A stretch of 64,000 bases of DNA from Mycolicibacterium sp. CBMA 226. Lineage in GTDB: Bacteria; Actinomycetota; Actinomycetes; Mycobacteriales; Mycobacteriaceae. The stretch is taken from assembly GCF_009729075.1 (NCBI RefSeq), contig NZ_VTGY01000017.1, positions 1 through 64,000 on the forward strand. The letters are read 5' to 3'. The notes under the pieces were generated by a model. That model did not search any database. It saw only the letters and a list, made by a program, of their open reading frames with translations, and was not told where the DNA came from. Both the position numbers and the translations under genes were made by a program. Below are positions 54,931 through 63,431 of this stretch, piece by piece (position 1 is the first letter of the stretch; every line of letters begins with the position of its first letter).

Positions 54931-57033
54931 ATGGCTGGCAAACACCGTCGTCCGGAACGGCGGACCTTGGCAGTGTCGACTTGGCTGGGCAGCGGAGTAG
55001 CGGTTTTCGGCGTGAGCGCGGCACTGCTCGGTGGGGCGGCCGTCGCGAGCGCGGCACCGTCGACCGATTCGGACTCCTCGACGCACACCAACGCTGCGCC
55101 CACCCACAAGGATTCGAGCAGCAGCAACAAGGACGGCGCCAGCAGCGCTGCCGGCTCGGACTCGAAGGGGTCGTTGACCACCGGCCAGGCAGGCAAAAAG
55201 TCAGCCGACGCCAACACCGACACCGCAGCGGCCGGCAGCACCGACACCGACACCAAGTCCAAGACAAAGTCTTCGGGCACAACGTCTTCCAGCAGTGCGC
55301 AGTCGGTGACCAACAAGCAGAAGCACCAGGACGCACCGGTCAAGGACGACACTGCGGCGGTCAAGCCTGCGGCAGCCGTCAAGCCCGTGGCGGCATCGGT
55401 TCCCACCACCGCCGCACCCGTTGAGAAGCCTGCCCCGGTGGCTGCGTCGGCTCCGGTGTCGACGGCCGCCACGACCTCGTCATCGCCGGCCTTGTCATCG
55501 CCTGCCGCCACGCCGGCCTCGGCTGCAGCCGAGGCGGTCACCAGCACGCCGTCAGTGTCGTCTACCGCCGCCACGACGACTCCTGCCGCCAGCGTCCAGT
55601 CCTCGAAGCCGGCCGGATCCACCGCGGTGTCGGGAATTCTGTCGGTATTCGCGGCGGTCGGCCAGGCTCTCGGTGCTGCCGCCCAGAACACCGAGCAGAC
55701 TCTCGCCGGTGCGGCCGCCGGCATCGGCCAGACGCTCAGCAAGCTGCTCGCCACCCCCGGAACTCCGACTCCCGCAACGTCTCTCCCGCCGGCGCCCACC
55801 GTGATCTGGCAGCCGGGCCAGACCCAGACGACGACGCAGTACGTGCAGACCGCGTTGCAGGAAATCTCGGCCGCGCAGGCACAGCTGAACGCGGACACCT
55901 GGGGCAAGGGTGACTGGCTCGGCGGATTCGCCTCGTTCGGCACGCAGTTCCAGCTGTCCGTGGCCAGCTGGGCCCTCAGCAACTACCTCAGCGGCAACCC
56001 CGGCGCGATGTCGTTCTACCAGAGCAACGCCAACGGCTGGCTCGGCGGCTTCGCCCTCGCGGCTCTGAACTGGAACGAATCGCTGCCCGGCTACGCGGTG
56101 GGGGCGCTGAATGCCGCCAACTCCTTGACCGGCGACGCGGCCGTCAAGTCCCTCATATCCCAGGCCGCCGTCAACGGCCGGGTCTACGGGTCGGTGCCGC
56201 TCACCATGTTCGCGGGCAGCGAACCGATCGTCTACATCTCGGTGAACGGCGGCCAGAAGGCGGCGGTCCTGGTCGACACCGGTTCCTCGGGCTTGGTCAT
56301 CGGCGGCGACAACGTCGGTGCGCCGGGCCTCGGCAATTCCGTCGGCAGCGGCACCGGCGCCTACAGCGGCGGCCTGACCTACAACTACAACGAGTACAAC
56401 ACCACGGTCGACTTCGGGAACGGCATCGTCACGGCGCCCACCACCGTTGACATCATCACCGACCCGAAGCAGCAGACGGCCTTCGACGCATTCCTGAAGA
56501 ACAACGGCGTCGTCGGTGTCCTCGGTATCGGAACCAACGCGGTCGGCCCGGGTCCGAGCCTGGTGACCACCGCGCTGCCGGGCGACCTGAAGAACGGGGT
56601 CTACATCGACGAACGCGCCGGAACACTGCAGTTCGGCCCCAACCCGCTGCCTGCCCGGGTCACGACGTCGGGCTCGCCGAACGTCGTCGGTTCGGTCACC
56701 GTGAACGGCACGAGCACCCCGATCAACCTGCTCATCGACTCGGGTGGTGTCACCGGCACCCTGCCGTCGACGCTCGTCGGCAACAACATCGTCACGGTCA
56801 CCGACCCTAAAACAGGCACGGTGACCAATTACGTTGCCAGCGGTGTTCCGATCTCCGTGTACGACAGCAACGGCAATCTGCTCTACACCTACACGACGAC
56901 GTCGACGAACTCGCCGGTGGCCACCACCGATGCCTACAACGCCTCCCTGATGAATACCGGAGCACAACCGTTCCAGACGAACTCGATCTACATCGGGTAC
57001 GACACAGCAAACGGCACGACGGTCTTCGACTAG
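54931..57033 (+). CDS. PecA-like secreted aspartic protease lacking a PE domain
   Basis: The 700-residue protein has a basic N-terminus and signal helix (LGSGVAVFGVSAALLGGAAV, cleavage near ASA, residue 42), a Ser/Thr/Ala/Pro/Lys-rich stalk to about 275, then a globular part ending in the pepsin-like domain: first active Asp in VLVDTGSSGLVI (about 449) and second in LLIDSGGVTGTL (about 602). M. tuberculosis PecA-type proteases (such as PE_PGRS35) carry this domain behind a PE domain; here a Sec signal and stalk replace it. ATG at 54931 has GGAGG upstream. It is probably cell-wall associated; substrates are unknown. Confidence 0.82.
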   Translation: MAGKHRRPERRTLAVSTWLGSGVAVFGVSAALLGGAAVASAAPSTDSDSSTHTNAAPTHKDSSSSNKDGASSAAGSDSKGSLTTGQAGKKSADANTDTAAAGSTDTDTKSKTKSSGTTSSSSAQSVTNKQKHQDAPVKDDTAAVKPAAAVKPVAASVPTTAAPVEKPAPVAASAPVSTAATTSSSPALSSPAATPASAAAEAVTSTPSVSSTAATTTPAASVQSSKPAGSTAVSGILSVFAAVGQALGAAAQNTEQTLAGAAAGIGQTLSKLLATPGTPTPATSLPPAPTVIWQPGQTQTTTQYVQTALQEISAAQAQLNADTWGKGDWLGGFASFGTQFQLSVASWALSNYLSGNPGAMSFYQSNANGWLGGFALAALNWNESLPGYAVGALNAANSLTGDAAVKSLISQAAVNGRVYGSVPLTMFAGSEPIVYISVNGGQKAAVLVDTGSSGLVIGGDNVGAPGLGNSVGSGTGAYSGGLTYNYNEYNTTVDFGNGIVTAPTTVDIITDPKQQTAFDAFLKNNGVVGVLGIGTNAVGPGPSLVTTALPGDLKNGVYIDERAGTLQFGPNPLPARVTTSGSPNVVGSVTVNGTSTPINLLIDSGGVTGTLPSTLVGNNIVTVTDPKTGTVTNYVASGVPISVYDSNGNLLYTYTTTSTNSPVATTDAYNASLMNTGAQPFQTNSIYIGYDTANGTTVFD

Positions 57034-57051
57034 CAGCGCCAGCCTCAGTAG

Positions 57052-57097
57052 CCCACCCGCGGCCGTTGTCATTCGTGAATAACGGTCGCGTTGTGGG
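57052..57097. terminator. Hairpin after the aspartic protease gene
   Basis: The stem of GCGGCCGTTGT (57059-57069) with ATAACGGTCGC (57079-57089) includes two G-U pairs around a nine-base loop, and is flanked by CCCAC (57052-57056) and GTGGG (57093-57097), which extend it. It begins 19 bases after the stop. Confidence 0.5.
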
Positions 57098-57224
57098 TGA
57101 TTCGCGCCGCCGTTTCGCCAACTGAGCAAAATACGCGATCCCTCGTTGCGGATCTGGCGCGCCCTTTAGTCTTCTCCCACGGGTCGCCGGTTAACGTAGT
57201 CCAGCCATTCACTGGACGCGACTG

Positions 57225-58475
57225 ATGGGAGACAGCCAGGTGGAGCACCTCTTGGCGAACGCCTTCGCCTACCCGTGGTGGGTGTACGTCACCATCCCGA
57301 TGGGCGCCGCGTTCGTCGGCTGGATCACCAAGATCATGGCACTGAAGATGATGTTCTACCCCGTCGAGTTCAAGGGCATCCCGCCATACCTCGGCTGGCA
57401 GGGCCAGATCCCCAAGCGCGCGCCGAAAATGGCTGCGGTGGCGGTCGATTCACTGACCTCGGAGATTCTCAAACCCGAGGAGATGTTCGACAAGATCGAT
57501 CCGAACGAACTGGTCAAGGAACTCGCCGAGCCGCTGCGGCAGACCTCAGCTCAGATGGTCGACACCATCATGATGTCGTTTCAGCCGCAGATCTGGCGTG
57601 CTACGCCTGACCAGATCAAGGACGTCGTCGTCAAGAATGTCGAGAAGCGCATCCCGACGGCCATGGCCGCAATGTTCGACAAACTCCGCGGCCAGGTCGA
57701 CCAGATTTTCGACATCAAGCACATGGTCGTCACCAACCTGGTGCGCGACAAGGTCACGCTCAACACGGTCTTCCAGGACATTGGCAAGCCGGCGTTCAAG
57801 TTCCTCATCATGTCCGGCCTGCTCTTCGGTTTCCTGATCGGTCTGGTCCAGGCCGTCGTGTTCGGCATCACCAACTGGCACTGGGCGCTGCCGCTGTTCG
57901 GCCTGCTGACCGGTGGGCTCACCGACTACGTTGCGCTGCAGATGATCTTCCGGCCGCTCGAGCGGAAGAACGTCTTTCTCGGCATCAAGTGGCAGGGCGT
58001 CTTCCAGCGGGAGCGCAAGCAGGTCGTCGAGGGCTATGCGGCGCTCATGGCCCGCGAGATCTTCACGCCCCAGGCCATCATGGAGAGCATGCTCAACGGT
58101 CCGTCGTCGGACCGGTTCTTCGACATGATCTCGACCGAGATCAGTGCGACCATCGACACCCAGATGGGCTTCACCGGCAAGATCATCAAGTCTGTCGGCG
58201 GCCGTCAGTACGTGGAAATGAAGAAGCAGATCACCGATTCGATCATCGAGAAGCTACCCGAAACCTCCACCTACATTGAGGGTTACATGCGGGATCGCCT
58301 CGACCTGGAGAACGTGATGGTGAGCAAGATGATGGTGCTGGACTCACTGTCGTTCGAGAACCTGCTGCGGCCGGCGTTCAAGGATGACGAGTGGATCGTC
58401 GTCGTACTCGGTGCCGCGCTCGGCTTCCTCTTCGGTGAGCTGCAGGCGCAGCTGATCCTCCTACTGGCGCACTGA
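57225..58475 (+). CDS. DUF445 family membrane protein
   Basis: The 416-residue protein has an N-terminal membrane segment (WVYVTIPMGAAFVGWITKIMALKMMF), a central pair of helices (LIMSGLLFGFLIGLVQAVVFG, ALPLFGLLTGGLTDYVALQMIF) and a C-terminal helix (IVVVLGAALGFLFGELQAQLI). Repeated motifs such as MMFYPVEFKGIPPYLGWQGQIP and MIFRPLERKNVFLGIKWQGVFQ show the two halves of DUF445/YheB are internal duplicates. Its function is unknown; Bacillus YheB is a sporulation-associated relative. It ends 14 bases from the convergent GH gene. Confidence 0.88.
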   Translation: MGDSQVEHLLANAFAYPWWVYVTIPMGAAFVGWITKIMALKMMFYPVEFKGIPPYLGWQGQIPKRAPKMAAVAVDSLTSEILKPEEMFDKIDPNELVKELAEPLRQTSAQMVDTIMMSFQPQIWRATPDQIKDVVVKNVEKRIPTAMAAMFDKLRGQVDQIFDIKHMVVTNLVRDKVTLNTVFQDIGKPAFKFLIMSGLLFGFLIGLVQAVVFGITNWHWALPLFGLLTGGLTDYVALQMIFRPLERKNVFLGIKWQGVFQRERKQVVEGYAALMAREIFTPQAIMESMLNGPSSDRFFDMISTEISATIDTQMGFTGKIIKSVGGRQYVEMKKQITDSIIEKLPETSTYIEGYMRDRLDLENVMVSKMMVLDSLSFENLLRPAFKDDEWIVVVLGAALGFLFGELQAQLILLLAH

Positions 58476-58488
58476 CAGCGGTTTCGCC

Positions 58489-59634
58489 TCAGGTCTGGCC
58501 GGTCGCTCCGGTCAGCTTGCGGACGGTGAGGACCTCGCTGTCGCGGAAGGCCCGCCCGTTGGGGTACAGCAGATCACTGAACCAGGTCTTCGGCTCGGAC
58601 GGGTACGGGTGGTCCCACGAATCCCACGGGAAGTACGTCTGGGTCTTACCCGCTACCAGCCCCCAGCTGTACGCACCGACGTTGCGCTGCTTGGCAATTG
58701 GCAGAATGCCCTCGACGGTGCTGCCCTGGTCGCGGGCCAGGTACTCGGTGCAGATGATGGGCCGGCCCATCGGGGCCAGCTCATCGATCCGGGCCGAGAA
58801 GTCGGCCGGCTTCGCATAGCTGTGGAACGAGATGATGTCCGAGTTGTCCAGCTGGATCGACGCGATGGGGCTGCGCTGCGCGGGGTTGGCCCAAGCGCCT
58901 TGCCACACACCACTCGTCAGCGGCTGCACGGGGTCGACGGCGCGTGCCCACGCGAACACCTGCGGGAGCAGATCCGTGACGAGCTTGATCTTGTCGGCGC
59001 GCTCGACCTTGCGATAGACGTTGGCCGGGTTGTCGGGCTCGTTCCACAGATCCCAGCCGAGCACGCGATTGTCGTTGCGGAACAGATTCAGCACACCGGT
59101 GACGTAATTCTGGAGCACACCACGGTAATTCGGGTCGGCGATCCGGTCCGCACCCGGGCTCTGCACCCAGCCGGAGTTGTGGACGCCCGGTGTCGGGGCG
59201 CGCTGCACGCCGAGCCTGGGATGGGGGTCCCAGCACGAGTCGAAGAACACGAACAGCGGTTTGATGCCATTGTTCGAGGCGATGCTGACGAATTGGGTCA
59301 GGCGCTGCGAGAAGCCCTGCGGGTCCTGTGCCCAGAGCAGGTCGTGCAGGAATACGCGGACGGTGTTGAACCCGAACCACCGCGCGGCGCCGAGTTCGGC
59401 GTTGATACGGCCGGGATCGTAGGTGCCGGCCTGGAACATCTCCAGCTGATTGACCGCGGTGGAGGTGATGTAATTTCCGCCGACCAGCCAGCGCTGCCCC
59501 TGGTACCAACTATTCGCACGCTCGGGCGTCCACCGCGCCCCGGCCGCCGACGCCAGGGCCGGCCCGGAGAATCCGGCCATGGCGGAACCCGCTGCCAGCA
59601 GCAGCGGCACCTTGAGAGCGGTTCTACGGTCCAC
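58489..59634 (-). CDS. Tat-exported GH5-like glycoside hydrolase
   Basis: The 381-residue protein has a twin-arginine signal (MDRRTALKVPLLLAAGSAMA) and a TIM barrel with acid/base Glu in LGWDLWNEPDN (about 198) and nucleophile Glu in PIICTEYLARD (about 298). The GH5-type mannanase/cellulase-like pattern FNTVRVFLHDLLW and FVFFDSCWDPHP is clear. The substrate is unproved; beta-xylanase or mannanase is often assigned. It is one of two exported glycosidases within 7 kb, with the aspartic protease between. Confidence 0.85.
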   Translation of the reverse strand: MDRRTALKVPLLLAAGSAMAGFSGPALASAAGARWTPERANSWYQGQRWLVGGNYITSTAVNQLEMFQAGTYDPGRINAELGAARWFGFNTVRVFLHDLLWAQDPQGFSQRLTQFVSIASNNGIKPLFVFFDSCWDPHPRLGVQRAPTPGVHNSGWVQSPGADRIADPNYRGVLQNYVTGVLNLFRNDNRVLGWDLWNEPDNPANVYRKVERADKIKLVTDLLPQVFAWARAVDPVQPLTSGVWQGAWANPAQRSPIASIQLDNSDIISFHSYAKPADFSARIDELAPMGRPIICTEYLARDQGSTVEGILPIAKQRNVGAYSWGLVAGKTQTYFPWDSWDHPYPSEPKTWFSDLLYPNGRAFRDSEVLTVRKLTGATGQT

Positions 59635-59726
59635 CGCACGAGGTTACTGATCTTGATGGGGCAATTGGGGCGTGCTTACCGAGTTGCAACAAACACGATG
59701 TCTGGTGGTGACGTCAGGCCGCTGGA

Positions 59727-60305
59727 TCAGGCATTGATGCCGGCGGTGAGGATCGCGGCGAGCTCGCGATAGGCACTGGCGTCGTCGAGTCCGGTACTCT
59801 CGCGAACCCGCCGCTGCTGGATCCGTACCATCATGGTCGCCGCGAGGTCGGCGGCGAAAGCCGCATGTACATCACGGAATTCGCCACTCGCGACGCCGTC
59901 GGCGATCATCTCCTGCACCCGGCGAGCCGCTATCTGCGTGTTCTTCTCGTAGACGCTGCGGGCCGGGGCAAACGCGTCCAGGTCCGCCATGAACTGGTCC
60001 GACGCCGCGTCCAGAACCGCCCCCACCGCCGACAGATATGCGGTGATCCGGGCTCGGGCGCCATCGACGCCGGCCACCAGCTGCTCCACCTCATCGGTGG
60101 CCTGCCGGAAGAACTGCACCGTCGCCGCACGGACCAGTTGCTCCTTGCTGCCGGCCAGGGTGTAGAGCGTCGACTTCGAGCACCGCAGCCGCGCGGCGAT
60201 GTCGTCGAGCGTGAGGTGGGCGAATCCCTCGTCGAGGAACAGCGTGATCAAGGCGTCAAACAGCTCGGTGCGTCGGCGGGTGCCGAATGCCGGGTGCGCG
60301 CTCAC
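59727..60305 (-). CDS. TetR-family transcriptional regulator
   Basis: The 192-residue protein has a helix-turn-helix with ALITLFLDEGFAHLTLDDIAA and RLRCSKSTLYTLAGSKEQLV (about 15-60) and a TetR_C-type ligand domain. The start is GTG at 60305. It diverges from an acyl-CoA dehydrogenase; four AGTACT sites lie between. It probably controls the dehydrogenase and itself, sensing an acyl ligand (inference). Confidence 0.9.
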   Translation of the reverse strand: MSAHPAFGTRRRTELFDALITLFLDEGFAHLTLDDIAARLRCSKSTLYTLAGSKEQLVRAATVQFFRQATDEVEQLVAGVDGARARITAYLSAVGAVLDAASDQFMADLDAFAPARSVYEKNTQIAARRVQEMIADGVASGEFRDVHAAFAADLAATMMVRIQQRRVRESTGLDDASAYRELAAILTAGINA

Positions 60306-60313
60306 GGGCTGAT

Positions 60314-60373
60314 AGTACTGCGCCGCTTTACTCAGTACTACTCAAACAGTACTCTCATAAGTAATTCAGTACT
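60314..60373. promoter_or_regulatory. Array of four AGTACT operator sites
   Basis: AGTACT occurs at 60314-60319, 60334-60339, 60348-60353 and 60368-60373, giving spacings of 20, 14 and 20 bases, symmetric about the centre. Three copies extend to CAGTACT. The array fills the gap between the divergent TetR and acyl-CoA dehydrogenase starts, where two dimers or higher-order TetR binding would be expected. Confidence 0.7.
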
Positions 60374-60397
60374 GTCTGACGTTCTAGTGGAGTTCCG

Positions 60398-61540
60398 GTG
60401 CCTGTTGATCGCCTCTTGCCCAACGATGAAGCCCACGCGCTCATCGAACTCACGCGTGACATCGCGGACAAGGTGCTCGACCCCATCGTCGACAAGCACG
60501 AGAAGGACGAGACGTACCCCGACGGGGTGTTCTCGACGCTGGGCGAGGCCGGGCTGCTGAGCCTGCCGTATCCCGAGGAGTGGGGCGGCGGAGGCCAGCC
60601 CTATGAGGTGTATCTGCAGGTGCTGGAAGAGCTGGGCGCCCGCTGGGCCGCTGTGGCCATCGCGGTCAGTGTGCACAGCCTGTCGTGCCATCCCCTGATG
60701 ACGTTCGGTACCGACGAGCAGCGCCGGCGCTGGCTGCCGGAGATGTTGAGCGGCAACCTGATCGGCGCCTACAGCCTGTCGGAGCCGCAGGCCGGTTCCG
60801 ACGCCGCGGCCCTCGCGTGCAAGGCCGTTGCGTCCGACGGCGGGTACCGGATCAGCGGATCGAAGGCGTGGATCACGCACGGGGGACTCGCCGATTTCTA
60901 CACGCTGTTCGCCCGTACCGGCGAAGGGTCGCAAGGCATCTCGTGCTTCCTCGTACCGAAAGACACGCCGGGCCTGTCCTTCGGCCGCCCCGAGGAGAAG
61001 ATGGGCCTGCACGCGGTGCCCACCACCTCCGCGCACTACGACGACGCGTTCCTGCCTGCGGAGCGTCTGATCGGCGCCGAAGGTCAGGGCCTGCCGATCG
61101 CCTTCAGCGCGCTCGACGCGGGCCGGCTCGGCGTCTCCGCGGTGGCCGTCGGCCTCGCTCAGTCCGCGCTGGACCAGGCGGTGGCATACGCGCAGGAGCG
61201 AACGACGTTCGGCCGCAAGATCATCGACCACCAGGGCCTCGGCTTCCTGCTCGCCGATATGGCGGCCGCTGTCGATTCGGCACGGGCCACCTACTTGGAT
61301 GCCGCCCGCCGGCGCGATGCCGGGCTCCCATACTCCCGCAACGCGTCGGTCGCGAAACTGGTCGCCACCGACGCCGCCATGAAGGTCACGACCGACGCGG
61401 TACAGGTGTTCGGCGGAGCCGGCTACACGCGCGACTACCGCGTCGAGCGCTTCATGCGCGAAGCCAAGATCATGCAGATCTTCGAGGGCACCAACCAGAT
61501 TCAGCGACTGGTGATCAGCCGGGGCCTGGCGAGCAGGTAG
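60398..61540 (+). CDS. Acyl-CoA dehydrogenase
   Basis: The 380-residue flavoprotein has YSLSEPQAGSDAAAL (FAD and substrate loop), GSKAWITHGG, DAGRLGVSAVAVGLAQSALD, RTTFGRKIIDHQGLGFLLAD, QVFGGAGYTRDYRVERFMREAK and catalytic Glu in QIFEGTNQIQRL (about 367). It is the short-chain type with the usual length. The start is GTG at 60398. Regulation is by the divergent TetR over the AGTACT array. Its stop is followed after three bases by the convergent membrane protein gene. Confidence 0.93.
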   Translation: MPVDRLLPNDEAHALIELTRDIADKVLDPIVDKHEKDETYPDGVFSTLGEAGLLSLPYPEEWGGGGQPYEVYLQVLEELGARWAAVAIAVSVHSLSCHPLMTFGTDEQRRRWLPEMLSGNLIGAYSLSEPQAGSDAAALACKAVASDGGYRISGSKAWITHGGLADFYTLFARTGEGSQGISCFLVPKDTPGLSFGRPEEKMGLHAVPTTSAHYDDAFLPAERLIGAEGQGLPIAFSALDAGRLGVSAVAVGLAQSALDQAVAYAQERTTFGRKIIDHQGLGFLLADMAAAVDSARATYLDAARRRDAGLPYSRNASVAKLVATDAAMKVTTDAVQVFGGAGYTRDYRVERFMREAKIMQIFEGTNQIQRLVISRGLASR

Positions 61541-61543
61541 CCG

Positions 61544-62197
61544 TCAGTCTTCAGTGGCAGCATTCTTGCGCTTGACCTTGCCTGCGGCGCGTATCACCAA
61601 GGCTGCCAGGACTATGAGCAGGAACGGCCCGTAGAACAACGGGTAGGTGATCCCGCGGCGCCAGTAGGCGACGAAGAAGGTCAACCAGATCACATAGCTG
61701 CCGGTGAGATGGAGCCGTCGCCAGGTCGCGTACTGCATCTGCTTGGCGATCCGGTCGAACGAGGTGATCGTCATCGCGATGAGGAAACCGTACGCAATCG
61801 TGTCAAGAACGTACACCCCTCCCGGGGTGCGCTCCACGCCGGCTTTGAAGCGCGCACTACTCAGGACCACCGATGCGATGATAAATCCGGCGTGGACCAG
61901 ATGCGAGCCGGCGAAGGCGACGCCGAGATAGCGCCGATTGCGACGGACCCACTTGGTGAAGTCGTTGGGCCACAATCGATAAGCCGACGATGCGGTGAAT
62001 GCCAGCAGAAACAAGACCGCCGACGTCCGTGCGGTGATCCGGATGCCTTCGTTCGCACCGGCCACGCCACCCACAGTGACTGCCACCGCGGTCGCACTCA
62101 CCGCGATCAAGAGAGTCAGCGCCCAGGTCAACCGCCATCCGGCAAAGCGCGCGCTCAGGTTACGGTCGGCCCTGATCGGAGCGTCGATGATCGACAT
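61544..62197 (-). CDS. Ferric-reductase-like transmembrane protein (MsrQ/cytochrome b-like)
   Basis: The 217-residue protein has six membrane helices with heme-ligand candidates His in FAGSHLVHAGFI and His in WRRLHLTGSYVIW, the pattern of MsrQ/ferric-reductase-like transmembrane domains. No soluble flavin domain follows, as in MsrQ. It could pass electrons in the membrane; its partner is not visible here. Confidence 0.75.
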   Translation of the reverse strand: MSIIDAPIRADRNLSARFAGWRLTWALTLLIAVSATAVAVTVGGVAGANEGIRITARTSAVLFLLAFTASSAYRLWPNDFTKWVRRNRRYLGVAFAGSHLVHAGFIIASVVLSSARFKAGVERTPGGVYVLDTIAYGFLIAMTITSFDRIAKQMQYATWRRLHLTGSYVIWLTFFVAYWRRGITYPLFYGPFLLIVLAALVIRAAGKVKRKNAATED

Positions 62198-62252
62198 CGG
62201 TGACGTCGCCCTTTCGTCAAAACAGATTGCGGGACAATATGTTCCGCAGTGG

Positions 62253-63305
62253 TCAGTGCGACGGCATCCGGCTCACGTCAACCACCGCATTCGCGAACTG
62301 CGCGGGTGCCTCCTGCGGCACGTTGTGACCGATGCCGTCGAGGACACGATGTTCGTATGCCCCCGTGTACATCGACCGGTAACCCGCGCCGTCCTTGGCC
62401 GCGCCGTCGAAGTCACTGGCGATCGTGATGGTGGGGACGCGGATCTGTGGTTTGGACTGCAGGCGTTGTTCGTCTGCGTCGTAGCGGCTTTCGCCTTCTG
62501 CGAGGCTGAGGCGCCAGCGGTAGTTGTGGATCACGATGGCGACGTGGTCCGGGTTGTCGAAAGCGCCGGCGCTCAGCCCGTATGCCGCGTCGGTGAAGTG
62601 CCACAGCGGCGATGCCTGCGACCAGATCAGGCGATTGAACTCCTTGGTGTTCTTCCGGTAGCCGAGTTCTCCGCGCGGCGTGGCGAAGTAGTACTGGTAC
62701 CACCAACCCAGCTCCGCTTTCGGATCCAACGGCTGCAGGTTGGCCGCCAGATTGACCAGGATGTACCCACTCACCGCTACCAGGCCAGCCACCCGCTGCG
62801 GCCACAGTGCCGCAACGGCATTGGCCGTGCGGCCGCCCCAGTCGAAGCCGCCCAGGATCGCCCGCGGGATGTTCAGCGCATCCATCAAAGCCACGACATC
62901 GGCGGCCAAGGCGGCTTGTTGCCCGTTCCGGACCGTGGTCTCGGCCAGGAACCGCGTCGATCCGAAGCCACGCAGATACGGCACGATCACCCGGTAGCCC
63001 TGATCGGCCAACAGCGCGGAAACGTCTGCGTAGCTGTGGACGTCGTACGGCCAGCCGTGCAGAAGGATGACCGGCGGACCGTCCGCCGGACCCGCTTCGA
63101 CGTAACCAACGTTCAGGTCGCCGGCTCGAATCTGCTTGACGGCGTTCAGGTTATGCTCCGGTGCGGGCGGCGGAGTCTTCTTCGCGGCCGCTGACGGTTC
63201 CGACGACGAGCCGCACGCCGCCAACGACGCCGCACCGACGGCTGCCGTCGCCATCAAGCCGAACTGTCTTCTGCTGAAGCCGTTCACGGTTCGTCGTCCT
63301 TCCAT
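62253..63305 (-). CDS. Exported alpha/beta hydrolase lipoprotein (epoxide hydrolase/dehalogenase-like)
   Basis: The 350-residue protein has a twin-arginine-like segment (FSRRQFGLMATAAVG), a lipobox SLAACGS (Cys about 31), HGWPYDVHSYADVS (oxyanion HGWP), an Asp nucleophile in ILGGFDWGGRTAN, and His in LDGIGHNVPQE. An Asp nucleophile implies an epoxide hydrolase or haloalkane dehalogenase rather than an esterase. ATG at 63305 has GAGG upstream; the longer reading frame to 63353 is less likely. Confidence 0.82.
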   Translation of the reverse strand: MEGRRTVNGFSRRQFGLMATAAVGAASLAACGSSSEPSAAAKKTPPPAPEHNLNAVKQIRAGDLNVGYVEAGPADGPPVILLHGWPYDVHSYADVSALLADQGYRVIVPYLRGFGSTRFLAETTVRNGQQAALAADVVALMDALNIPRAILGGFDWGGRTANAVAALWPQRVAGLVAVSGYILVNLAANLQPLDPKAELGWWYQYYFATPRGELGYRKNTKEFNRLIWSQASPLWHFTDAAYGLSAGAFDNPDHVAIVIHNYRWRLSLAEGESRYDADEQRLQSKPQIRVPTITIASDFDGAAKDGAGYRSMYTGAYEHRVLDGIGHNVPQEAPAQFANAVVDVSRMPSH

Positions 63306-63373
63306 AGCGCCTCGAGCTCGCTGCCCACGATTCACCACCGCGGCGTACGGCACCTATCACACCCGCCATTGCG

Positions 63374-63390
63374 TATCGTGTCCAACGATA
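63374..63390. promoter_or_regulatory. Palindrome upstream of the hydrolase lipoprotein
   Basis: TATCGT-GTCCA-ACGATA is a perfect inverted repeat with six-base arms, followed by TATCGATA (63393-63400). It lies between the SDR stop and the lipoprotein start, 69 bases upstream of the latter. No regulator gene adjoins within the window. Confidence 0.5.
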
Positions 63391-63431
63391 GATATCGATA
63401 CCAGGCATCTGTCTCATAGATACCCACAGCG

